From: Mnemiopsis leidyi
Lineage: Eukaryota > Ctenophora > Tentaculata > Lobata > Bolinopsidae
Length of the DNA: 21,578 bases
Direction: 5' to 3'
Assembly: GCA_000226015.1 (NCBI GenBank)
Contig: JH154055.1
Coordinates: 36,849 to 58,426 of the forward strand
Made by a program: the position numbers and the translations under genes. The notes under the pieces are model-generated. The model saw only the letters and a program-made list of their open reading frames with translations, ran no database searches and was not told the origin of the DNA. Below are positions 18,201-21,578 of the stretch, piece by piece. Each line of letters starts with the position of its first letter. Within the stretch, counting starts at the first letter, position 1.

Positions 18201-18319
18201 AATTTTTACATATTGCATTTAAAAGACAAGTAAAAATCGTGATTGATAGTTACGCAATAAAACAAATGACTCACCCTCTCGAATACTTCTTTGTATTCTT
18301 CAACAGTTTCCGCAGACAT
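219..18319 (-). CDS. fim: Fimbrin/plastin actin-bundling protein, 5' part of a multi-exon gene (3' end outside window)
   Basis: Plastins cross-link actin filaments through two tandem actin-binding domains of two calponin-homology (CH) domains each, preceded by two EF-hands. Spliced minus-strand exons give, in order, EF-hand pair, linker ending [10 protein letters not shown]1 ([49 protein letters not shown]) and CH2 ([41 protein letters not shown]). These match the plastin family blocks in order and spacing. Model: join of exons 9..2 (410-623, 3000-3086, 4118-4218, 8875-8959, 9546-9756, 9976-10109, 10894-11025, 11184-11330) plus one of three first exons, with exon 10 (219-278) probable. All junction phases agree. 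Isoform 1B is 396 aa to the end of exon 9: EF-hands about 19-75, CH1 about 120-235, CH2 about 265-379. CH3 and CH4 lie off the left edge. Family recalled from knowledge, not searched. The identity is very secure; individual splice sites slightly less so. Confidence 0.95.
410..623 (-). CDS. fim: Fimbrin exon 9: end of CH2 and CH2-CH3 linker
   Basis: 214 nt (71 codons plus one base), donor AAAAA|GTAAGT, phase 1. The acceptor at 624-625 (TATCTCTATAAG) adds KLQQ before [12 protein letters not shown] and gives exactly the plastin spacing; CCAACAG 12 nt further in (start 611) is an in-frame alternative. It includes [27 protein letters not shown] (last CH2 helix) and ends IEETREEK, the plastin EGETREER before CH3. 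Without splicing, the frame would run 29 further codons (after REEK) to a stop. Confidence 0.94.
624..2999 (-). other. Fimbrin intron 8 (2376 bp)
   Basis: No coding signal seen on either strand; the short open frames look random. It holds three CACGTG motifs at 1117, 1138 and 1149 (the second in a 10-bp palindrome), and two patches of degenerate TTACTTAGTAAC-like repeats at about 2261-2345 and 2495-2555, the latter with two copies of AACTAGTTACAT. Otherwise AT-rich sequence without recognisable structure. Confidence 0.7.
3000..3086 (-). CDS. fim: Fimbrin exon 8: middle of CH2
   Basis: 87 nt, 29 residues, phase 0 at both ends; acceptor CTATCTCTTACAG, donor CTTAAC|GTGAGT. It reads [18 protein letters not shown] then [11 protein letters not shown], matching plastin DIKDSKAYFHLLNQIAP followed by a shorter variable loop. 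It is symmetric, so skipping would keep frame but would break the CH2 fold. Confidence 0.94.
3112..3191. repeat. 22-bp tandem repeat, about 3.6 copies
   Basis: Units start ATGGCAGGAACATTCATTTT with small changes (3112, 3134, 3156, 3178). The array lies in intron 7, about 26 bp upstream of exon 8's acceptor. The region after it, 3350-3475, is rich in GTCAC/GTGAC words in both orientations but not cleanly periodic. Confidence 0.85.
3786..4117. repeat. ~26-bp minisatellite containing copies of the exon 7 splice donor
   Basis: About 12 units of roughly 26 bp with a core CTCTACTTACATAGCGTAGG on the plus strand. On the minus strand every unit carries TATGTAAGTAGAGATA, nearly identical to the authentic exon 7 donor CATGTAAGTAGAGATA at 4118/4117. 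I count 11 intronic copies of ACTTAC plus the real one. Some units have GGTGTCA insertions, and there is an apparent two-unit higher-order duplication at about 3925-4020. Confidence 0.95.
4118..4218 (-). CDS. fim: Fimbrin exon 7: start of CH2
   Basis: 101 nt (two bases plus 33 codons); acceptor GGTATTTATTTCAG, donor ACCCAT|GTAAGT, phase 0. It encodes [20 protein letters not shown], matching plastin LMKLSPEELLLRWANFHLE, then [12 protein letters not shown] (plastin SGWQKINNFSA). The exon is isolated between two minisatellites: an array of copies of its own donor immediately downstream, and an 17-18-bp array 93 bp upstream of its acceptor. Confidence 0.95.
4311..4503. repeat. 17-18-bp minisatellite upstream of exon 7
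   Basis: About ten degenerate copies of TTAGAAACGGTTACCTT, alternating with a GATACGGTTACC variant. It lies in intron 6 about 93 bp from exon 7's acceptor. No coding or RNA signal is seen. Confidence 0.9.
5328..5605. repeat. 13-bp minisatellite, about 20 copies
   Basis: Very regular TATAGTAGCTTGG units with occasional TTGCTTGG and GCCTGG variants. Three units make 39 bp, so a 13-residue periodic open frame appears on the minus strand; this is a by-product of the repeat, not a gene. Confidence 0.95.
5914..5968 (+). promoter_or_regulatory. Promoter-like block: two CACGTG E-boxes, inverted CCAAT, TATAAAGG
   Basis: CACGTG occurs at 5914-5919 and 5929-5934, with ATTGG (inverted CCAAT) between them at 5923-5927 and TATAAAGG at 5961-5968, about 27 bp after the second E-box. 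The order and spacing resemble a core promoter reading plus-ward, antisense to fimbrin. No coding exon is recognisable downstream, so any product would be non-coding or intronic. Pattern-based only. Confidence 0.3.
6844..6990. repeat. 30/32-bp minisatellite, left part (about 4 copies)
   Basis: Units built on GAGTTGGTTTTATCCCTGTA followed by GCTATATTGGTA. The same array resumes at 7331. It is interrupted at 6990 by a SINE-like insertion, inside a unit of the GCTATTGACCTAGAG type. Confidence 0.95.
6991..7330 (-). mobile_element. tRNA-derived SINE inserted in a minisatellite
   Basis: A 340-bp non-repeat segment exactly splits a minisatellite unit: GCTATTGACC on the left and CTAGAGTTGG on the right rejoin as GACCTAGAG, found uninterrupted at 7704-7711 and elsewhere. 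Read on the minus strand it has a tRNA-like head at its 5' end with Pol III A box (TGGTGTAGTGG, 7314-7324) and B box (GGTTCAAATCC, 7271-7281), a ~240-bp unrelated body, and an A-run tail (complement of 6991-7000). This is SINE organisation. The body includes a short TTCGG/CCGAA stem. There is no long target-site duplication; at most 1-2 bp of CC are shared. The family is not recognised. Position 7001 is an N. Confidence 0.8.
7258..7330 (-). ncRNA. tRNA-like head of the SINE (Gly-CCC-like, degenerate)
   Basis: The head resembles eukaryotic tRNA-Gly(CCC): GGTGTAGTGG in the D-arm, CTCCCAC at the anticodon loop, GGGGGTTCAAATCCC in the T-arm. A proper cloverleaf fails, because the anticodon stem CTCGA/GCAGG has two mismatches and the T stem is imperfect. 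A 15-bp stem (two G-U pairs) can form between 7322-7336 and 7251-7265, partly using the flanking minisatellite. It is best read as a tRNA-derived promoter rather than a functional tRNA gene. Confidence 0.6.
7331..7825. repeat. 30/32-bp minisatellite, right part (16 copies)
   Basis: Sixteen units of GAGTTGGTTTTATCCCTGTA plus either GCTATATTGGTA (32 bp) or GCTATTGGTA (30 bp), with GATA and GACCTA variants. The unit order long-GGTA, long-GATA, short recurs, showing higher-order duplication. The last copy decays at about 7818. Confidence 0.95.
8078..8110. repeat. Perfect inverted repeat, 16-bp arms, 1-nt centre
   Basis: GATGAGCAAAGAATTC at 8078-8093 is followed by a single A and its exact reverse complement at 8095-8110. 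It lies in intron 6, about 765 bp downstream of exon 6's donor. Confidence 0.95.
8875..8959 (-). CDS. fim: Fimbrin exon 6: end of CH1 and CH1-CH2 linker
   Basis: 85 nt (28 codons plus one base); acceptor AGTCCTCTTTCAG, donor CTCG|GTTAGT, phase 1. It begins [12 protein letters not shown] (plastin IIKIGLFADIEL) and ends [11 protein letters not shown] (plastin ALLRDGETL). The split codon G|AA gives Glu with exon 7. The preceding intron 5 is 586 bp; the following intron 6 is 4656 bp and the most repeat-rich of the gene. Confidence 0.93.
8960..9545 (-). other. Fimbrin intron 5 (586 bp)
   Basis: Bounded by exon 5 donor CAG|GTCTGA and exon 6 acceptor CTCTTTCAG. AT-rich; I see no repeat array, RNA gene or coding exon in it. 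Confidence 0.75.
9546..9756 (-). CDS. fim: Fimbrin exon 5: second half of CH1
   Basis: 211 nt (one base plus 70 codons), phase 0 at its end; acceptor CCTTCATTTCAG, donor CAG|GTCTGA (weak beyond GT). It encodes [17 protein letters not shown], a slightly longer variable turn ([12 protein letters not shown]), then [27 protein letters not shown] and HLCLGLLWQ. This is the most conserved part of plastin CH1, including the actin-contacting segments. It is the clearest identification in the window. Confidence 0.97.
9976..10109 (-). CDS. fim: Fimbrin exon 4: first half of CH1
   Basis: 134 nt giving 44 codons plus two bases; acceptor ACCTTCCCCAG, donor ATGAA|GTGAGT. It encodes [17 protein letters not shown] through [12 protein letters not shown], the opening helix and central helix of the first CH domain of actin-binding domain 1. 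The split codon AA|C yields Asn with exon 5, giving GIIMNKLVN where vertebrate plastins have GIVLCKMIN. A local open frame hides the junction, because reading on gives MK then stop. Confidence 0.95.
10110..10893 (-). other. Fimbrin intron 3 (784 bp)
   Basis: Bounded by exon 3 donor GTAAGC and exon 4 acceptor CTTCCCCAG. It contains a 65-codon plus-strand open frame at 10578-10775 that resembles nothing known to me and lies antisense inside the intron; I treat it as chance. No repeats were seen. Confidence 0.7.
10894..11025 (-). CDS. fim: Fimbrin exon 3: EF-hand to CH1 linker
   Basis: 132 nt, 44 residues, phase 0 at both ends; acceptor AAATATTTAG, donor GAAGAG|GTAAGC. It begins [15 protein letters not shown], equivalent to the plastin stretch that follows the second EF-hand, continues with a lysine-rich linker ([15 protein letters not shown]) and ends TTHSYAEE, matching the conserved HSYSEEE just before CH1. 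In vertebrate plastins this linker couples the EF-hands to the actin-binding core. The intron to exon 2 is only 158 bp. Confidence 0.93.
11184..11330 (-). CDS. fim: Fimbrin exon 2: EF-hand pair
   Basis: 147 nt, 49 residues, phase 0 at both ends. The acceptor is CTTGTTTCAG; the donor is CAAG|GTCCGC, a GT with poor consensus beyond it. The peptide begins [14 protein letters not shown] (loop of EF-hand 1), then [10 protein letters not shown], which matches the plastin PGYKVREI block, and ends VITFDDFCK, matching plastin ISFDEF. Loop 1 has Asp at position 1, Ser at 3, Lys at 5, Gly at 6, Ile at 8 but Ser instead of Glu at 12. The second loop ([12 protein letters not shown]) lacks the first Asp and has Tyr at 3. 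Both probably bind calcium weakly or not at all. Every alternative first exon joins here. Confidence 0.93.
11704..11775 (-). CDS. fim: Fimbrin alternative first coding exon 1C (proximal)
   Basis: This 72-nt exon codes 24 residues from [15 protein letters not shown] to LTMREIFDQ and ends at donor CAA|GTAAGA in phase 0. MREIFDQ occupies the same helix position as YKEVFER (1A) and YKEAFNQ (1B). The FSRTRSLT segment is an R-x-R-S basophilic kinase-type motif. L-plastin is known to be regulated by N-terminal serine phosphorylation, so a similar role here is an inference. No good acceptor is visible just upstream, so this exon may have its own promoter. The frame stays open past the donor into the intron, but that extension resembles nothing. 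The intron to exon 2 is 373 bp. Confidence 0.75.
11776..12413 (-). other. Region between alternative exons 1C and 1B
   Basis: About 640 bp that is intron for isoforms 1A and 1B and the candidate upstream region for 1C. It has a short CAGCAACCCTC duplication near 11935-11980. No TATA box with a convincing position and no coding exon was seen. Confidence 0.5.
12414..12491 (-). CDS. fim: Fimbrin alternative first coding exon 1B
   Basis: This 78-nt exon codes 26 residues beginning [15 protein letters not shown] and ending [10 protein letters not shown], then donor CAG|GTAAAA in phase 0. DYKEAFNQ joined to exon 2's [10 protein letters not shown] is the most canonical EF-hand helix-plus-loop of the three versions. 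A pyrimidine-rich acceptor-like tract (TTTCATCTCTCGTCATTCAG) ends 20 nt before the ATG, so the exon may start at 12511. The Pro/Ser/Thr-rich tail before the helix is not conserved in plastins that I know and may be a regulatory extension. The intron to exon 2 is 1083 bp. Confidence 0.85.
14923..15100. repeat. 45-bp tandem repeat, about 3.9 copies
   Basis: Units begin CTGCCATGCTAGGTAGAATC at 14923, 14968 and 15013, with a decayed fourth from 15058. Because 45 is a multiple of three, a repeated 15-residue open frame appears on the minus strand; no start context or homology supports coding. Confidence 0.93.
15444..15488. repeat. Overlapping palindromes (14-bp and 15-bp arms)
   Basis: CTATATGTATGTAC (15444-15457) pairs perfectly with 15461-15474 across a 3-nt loop. 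GTATGTACAATGTAC (15450-15464) pairs perfectly with 15474-15488. The two hairpins are mutually exclusive. Confidence 0.93.
16267..16545. promoter_or_regulatory. Cluster of four CACGTG E-box motifs
   Basis: CACGTG at 16267, 16353, 16365 and 16540. The first sits in the 14-bp palindrome TGATCACGTGATCA. Two more follow at 17278 and 17768, and one at 18714 just upstream of exon 1A. CACGTG binds bHLH factors of the USF/Myc type in animals. Between them is a purine-rich GGAGGAGGGAAGG stretch. A regulatory role for the distal fimbrin promoter is inference. Confidence 0.35.
18275..18319 (-). CDS. fim: Fimbrin alternative first coding exon 1A (distal)
   Basis: The 45-nt coding stretch reads [15 protein letters not shown] and ends at a strong donor (GAGAGG|GTGAGT) in phase 0. 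The EYKEVFER end is the incoming helix of the first EF-hand, continuing into exon 2 as FDTSSKG, like the KEAF..FD pattern of EF-hand proteins. The start has A at -3. Upstream, CTATCTGTTTTGTAG ends in an acceptor-like AG, so the exon may begin at 18340 with 21 nt of 5' UTR, implying an upstream leader exon or trans-spliced leader. Splicing to exon 2 removes a 6.9-kb intron that contains exons 1B and 1C. It is too short to be found as an ORF; support is frame, phase and homology. Confidence 0.8.
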
Positions 18320-18340
18320 AATGAATCTGGATCAACTACG
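18320..18340 (-). promoter_or_regulatory. Short 5' UTR of exon 1A behind an acceptor-like site
   Basis: CTATCTGTTTTGTAG ends at 18341 on the minus strand, 21 nt before the ATG. It looks like a 3' splice site and would define the 5' edge of exon 1A, joined either to an unseen non-coding exon to the right or to a trans-spliced leader. Confidence 0.45.
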
Positions 18341-21300
18341 CTACAAAACAGATAGGGTTTAGTTTCATAGTAAGATATGACTACTTGTAAATTACTCTAA
18401 AGAAGTTTTATTCTCGTTTCATGAAATATAGATAAATTTGTGATTTCCAACTCCATGTTTTACTGTTATGAAATAATCGGAACATGCTCCAAAACTCGCA
18501 TAAACAGTAAAACAGCACCATTTGAACACGGAAAAATCGGCGCCGAATAATAATAATAAACGTAAAGAATTTGTAAAGCTGAACACAACGCAAAGTTGAA
18601 CCGGAGAGAAAAGAACTGGCTCTACTCAAAGTGAAAGTCAGATAAGATAATGTGTATCCTATTTTCATAGGAGCTGGAATATGATACCAGTGTGTCAAGT
18701 AACGTGGCCGGATCACGTGACCAAACTTTTAGCTTCTCATTGCTTTGTTTTACGGTGATCACAGCGACCCGACCAAATACAGTAGTGTCAAATAACGCAT
18801 GTTCCGGCACAATGCAATAATGCAAAATTTCAAGCATGTACGCTGGACTGTGTGTGTGTCTTGTAAGGAAGTAAGTTACACTCGGAAATTTGTGATCACT
18901 TGTGAAATTTCACACAATCTGTGTTCTCCTTAGATCTTGTTTTAAACGTAAATTCGATTCTTTGTAACTTCTGATAGTGGAAATACGTAGCACAACGGGA
19001 GGGGAATACTAACTGTGACTGAAATATACCACGGATAACATCTTACATAGCAAACACAATTACTAACGTTAAAAGTCAGCCCATAATAGATAATGAGAAT
19101 TTGGATGAAATGTGCTGACCCATACATAACATACTAAAATAGTTTTACAGGCTGCCTTAATGAACACTTGAGTAAACATCCGGCTTGGTGAGTATGCCGT
19201 AGACCAAAACAATGACAGTGAGCACTAAGCAGCACAAAGTCCATTAATCAATCAAACCTTTCTATTGTCTTGGGCATGTGTCTATCATTGTCTTTCCAGG
19301 TTGGATCGTCAGCATTGATATCTTTACCCAAGGGATGACATGACAAAGAGTGTGAGGAAGAAAAAGAAAACAATAATTTTGCAAACGGTATCATTGTGTC
19401 TCCAGTGCAGGGTGGGGTGACGCCAGGACACACCAGGTCAATCTGTTACAATGGATTGAAAAGAAAGTAATGAGGACATGTCCATGCCACTCTCTTTTTT
19501 ACCCATTTATACCATTCTCATTTTCAGAATGCATCGATTAATGTGTTATTTGTAGCAGCAAGAAGAAGACAATGGCATTTATAAGTATCCCAGTTTGTTT
19601 GTTAGTTCACGATGCTGGCCCCATTTCTTAGCTTTCCAGAAGAGGAAGGATCAAATACCTATAGCTATTTCACATTATGATCTATGAAGAATCACTGAAA
19701 CTTCAGTCAACTAATGTTTTGTGACAAGCTCAGTGAGGTCAAACTTTAACAAAAAAATGTGATAATTTGTAATTTGCCTGATAAATTGCAGAAAAAAGTT
19801 AGTTAGCATTCTTCTAATTGTGGGATAGGCTGAAAGGCTACACCCGAAACTAATGCTTCTACAGATCCACTCAGGTGTGGATAAGTAGGTAGATATGTCT
19901 TGTTGTGCATCACAGCATCCAGCCTTTGAAACTCATTTCCTACCCATGCCAAATAAATTTACCAGAACTACTATGTGGCTTATCCTATGCAATAAGTTTG
20001 TACATATTGGGTTCATGTTGGTCAAGCACATCAAAGTTCTGATCAGTGAAAGGCTTTATCTTCGGATTAAACTCCCTCAGCTTCACCCTAGCATGCAAAG
20101 CCAGCATTCAACATGAAAAAGTAAATTCCTCTGTGCTGCATAGATTAACTTGCTAAAATTTTGTTGTTATTCCAATAATTTGAATACCCTGTAATTTAAT
20201 TATACAAGTGTAATCATTGATAAGATCTTAATCATTGTAGGGGTAAACATTTAAGGACTGCTATTAAACAAAGCTTACAATGCTAAATATCAGGCAATCA
20301 ATGTAACAAAATTTCTCCCATGACAAGACCATCATCAAACGATCACAAAGTACATGACTGGTGAAAGCAAACTGATGGTAAGCCCTCAGGCCATATCTCA
20401 CAGTAGTAATGTTAAAGTGCCACAACCTCAGACTATGACAAAGAAGATAAGAAGACCCAATGAAAAAGGGCAAGACTCTTCCTGACTGCACTCCCCATCA
20501 CACTAGTTATAATGTCTCATTTTCATATCAATATTATCAAATTTTATACTGTGTATAAGCCTCTTAGAAATAGTTGGCAAAAAAGAAAGGTCGCCAGGCC
20601 TGACCTCCTCTTGGCCAAGTCACCTGACCAGCTGATGGGGTGCAGCTGATGACAAAGAAGAAGCATAATTGGCGAATGTTTTTGACAAATAAGATCAAAA
20701 AGCTGAGCAAACATATATTTTGGAGGGTTTTTACTTAATCACTTGCCAGTTTCTGCAAGGTTTATTCCATAGTCTGTGCTAAACATTGAATGTAGACTGC
20801 ATTGACTGATATCAGTGACAATTATGCAATTCGAATTAATGAGAGATAAGTCTTTTGCAGCGTAGTGCCGGGTGTTTTAAGCGGCACAGCCAGAGTAATG
20901 TTTGTTTTTACTGCTGCCGCACGCGCTCTGCCCGGCGTTAACGTTGCAGAAAATGATTGGGATTTTAATTATATAATTTGATTGCATAAAATGCCAAGAA
21001 AATATATTCGTACTTTACTACTTTTACTAATTCAGAATGCAGTCTCATGGCTAGACTTCTTCAGCTTTCCTTCCATAAACCTGACCCAAACCCCCTAACA
21101 CTAACCCATCCTTGAAAGTAGAGGGTGTCCCAAACTGGACTAAAACCCTGAGCCATCCCAAAAATCTATCCCCAACCAGTCATGAAGGTCTGTGCACAGA
21201 TTTGCCATGCACTGCACTAGTCACATAGGTGAAACGGTTTTTCTCCTATAACCCTGCACGGTTGCTTTTTACGGAAGGAGTATTGGAATTAGCATTTAAA

Positions 21301-21346
21301 AATGTGCCATAACTTATCCTCAAATGTTGAATATAACCAAATACAG
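18341..21346. other. Region upstream of fimbrin exon 1A with no recognised gene
   Basis: Only short open frames without homology that I recognise occur on both strands. It holds a CACGTG at 18714, a GC-rich imperfect hairpin at 20857-20947, and otherwise AT-rich single-copy sequence. A non-coding fimbrin leader exon could lie here but cannot be picked out by eye. Confidence 0.55.
20857..20947. repeat. GC-rich imperfect hairpin, about 91 bp
   Basis: Nested pairings: GCAGCGT/ACGTTGC (one G-T), GCCGGG/CCCGGC, GCGGCA/TGCCGC and AGTAA/TTACT, in proper nested order around a ~9-nt loop. It stands out in an AT-rich neighbourhood. It could be a structured RNA, a small DNA-transposon remnant or chance. 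Confidence 0.45.
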
Positions 21347-21371
21347 TAAATAAATAAATAAATAAATAAAT
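21347..21371. repeat. (TAAA)n microsatellite, LINE tail
   Basis: Six perfect TAAA tetranucleotides, on the minus strand the (TTTA)n tail of the retrotransposon. They mark the target-primed insertion end. Confidence 0.95.
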
Positions 21372-21503
21372 GTTAAAAATTTAATTAATCGCCTTAAAGC
21401 TCAAATAGGATTTGAAACTTAAGTTAGTACCCAAATTAAATCCCAACTATCAAAGGCGATTCATAGGCAAAGTGCCGATTAACTAATTGACATGATAAGT
21501 TTT

Positions 21504-21578
21504 CTACATTTTTTCAAATGCTCGCTCAAATAGAAATGTTTTTAGCTGTTTCTTAAAAATGGAAATATCAGTGCATGT
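21504..21578 (-). CDS. C-terminus of LINE ORF2 (reverse transcriptase), partial
   Basis: The last 24 codons and a TAG stop of an open frame entering from the right edge. The peptide includes IFKKQLKTFLFERAF, the F-K-x-x-L-K-T-x-L-F pattern typical at the C-terminus of CR1/L2-clade reverse-transcriptase proteins. Only this tail is visible, so activity cannot be judged. The clade is assigned from the motif plus the 3' UTR architecture. Confidence 0.75.
   Translation of the reverse strand, partial: TCTDISIFKKQLKTFLFERAFEKM

Larger units (their letters stand above)
12512..18274 (-). other. Long region between alternative exons 1B and 1A
   Basis: About 5.8 kb, intronic for isoform 1A and the presumed 5' region for 1B. 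Contents: a CACGTG at 13455, an imperfect GCTACCTA palindrome around 13960-13985, a 45-bp array, nested palindromes near 15450, six CACGTG motifs between 16267 and 17773, and a 22-bp direct duplication (17439-17482, core GTATCGTATAGAACTATA). No recognisable coding exon or gene for another protein was found on either strand. Confidence 0.65.
21347..21578 (-). mobile_element. 3' end of a CR1/L2-type non-LTR retrotransposon (continues past right edge)
   Basis: Read on the minus strand, the segment has the end of a reverse-transcriptase ORF, a ~130-bp 3' UTR with a 9-bp perfect stem (AATCGCCTT at 21387-21395 against 21453-21461), and a (TTTA)n tail at 21347-21371. A conserved 3' hairpin followed by a short tandem-repeat tail is characteristic of the L2/CR1 group. 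5' content is outside the window, so length and intactness are unknown. Confidence 0.75.

Noticed and set aside
18408-18837. Two overlapping minus-strand open frames upstream of exon 1A
   Set aside because: No recognisable domain, overlapping different frames, and no splice continuity with fimbrin.
19248-20491. Short open frames at 19248-19433, 19895-20116 and 20264-20491 as an upstream gene or transposase
   Set aside because: No recognisable motifs, no consistent strand or frame, and sizes expected by chance.

Overview
This is an animal nuclear window, AT-rich and intron-rich, dominated by the 5' part of one minus-strand gene for the actin-bundling protein fimbrin/plastin. The gene has GT-AG introns of 131 bp to about 7 kb that are heavily loaded with minisatellites. 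A tRNA-derived SINE sits in one intron, and the 3' end of a CR1/L2-type LINE lies at the right edge. The protein diverges from vertebrate plastins, so an invertebrate is likely; the taxon cannot be fixed from this sequence.

Fimbrin exons run right to left. Three alternative first coding exons (1A at 18275-18319, 1B at 12414-12491, 1C at 11704-11775) all end in phase 0 with an amphipathic ...F-x-(R/Q) end. Each can splice to the shared exon 2 (11184-11330, EF-hands). Then follow exon 3 (10894-11025, linker), exons 4 and 5 (9976-10109 and 9546-9756, CH1), exon 6 (8875-8959, end of CH1 plus linker), exons 7 and 8 (4118-4218 and 3000-3086, CH2), exon 9 (410-623, end of CH2) and a probable 60-bp symmetric exon 10 (219-278). 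CH3, CH4 and the stop codon lie beyond the left edge. The 1B isoform has 396 residues up to the end of exon 9.

Introns and flanks: intron 9 carries a 34-bp array that starts near exon 10's donor. Intron 7 carries a ~26-bp array in which each unit copies exon 7's own splice donor. Intron 6 carries an 17-18-bp array, a 13-bp array, a promoter-like block, a 30/32-bp array split by the SINE, and a perfect 16-bp-arm palindrome. The long region between 1B and 1A has a 45-bp array, nested palindromes and a cluster of CACGTG motifs. Right of 18.34 kb there is no recognisable gene until the LINE tail at 21347.

The main points of interest are the N-terminal swapping of an EF-hand helix, acceptor-like sites 20-21 nt upstream of two start codons (leader exon or trans-splicing), the decoy-donor minisatellite, and the cassette exon.
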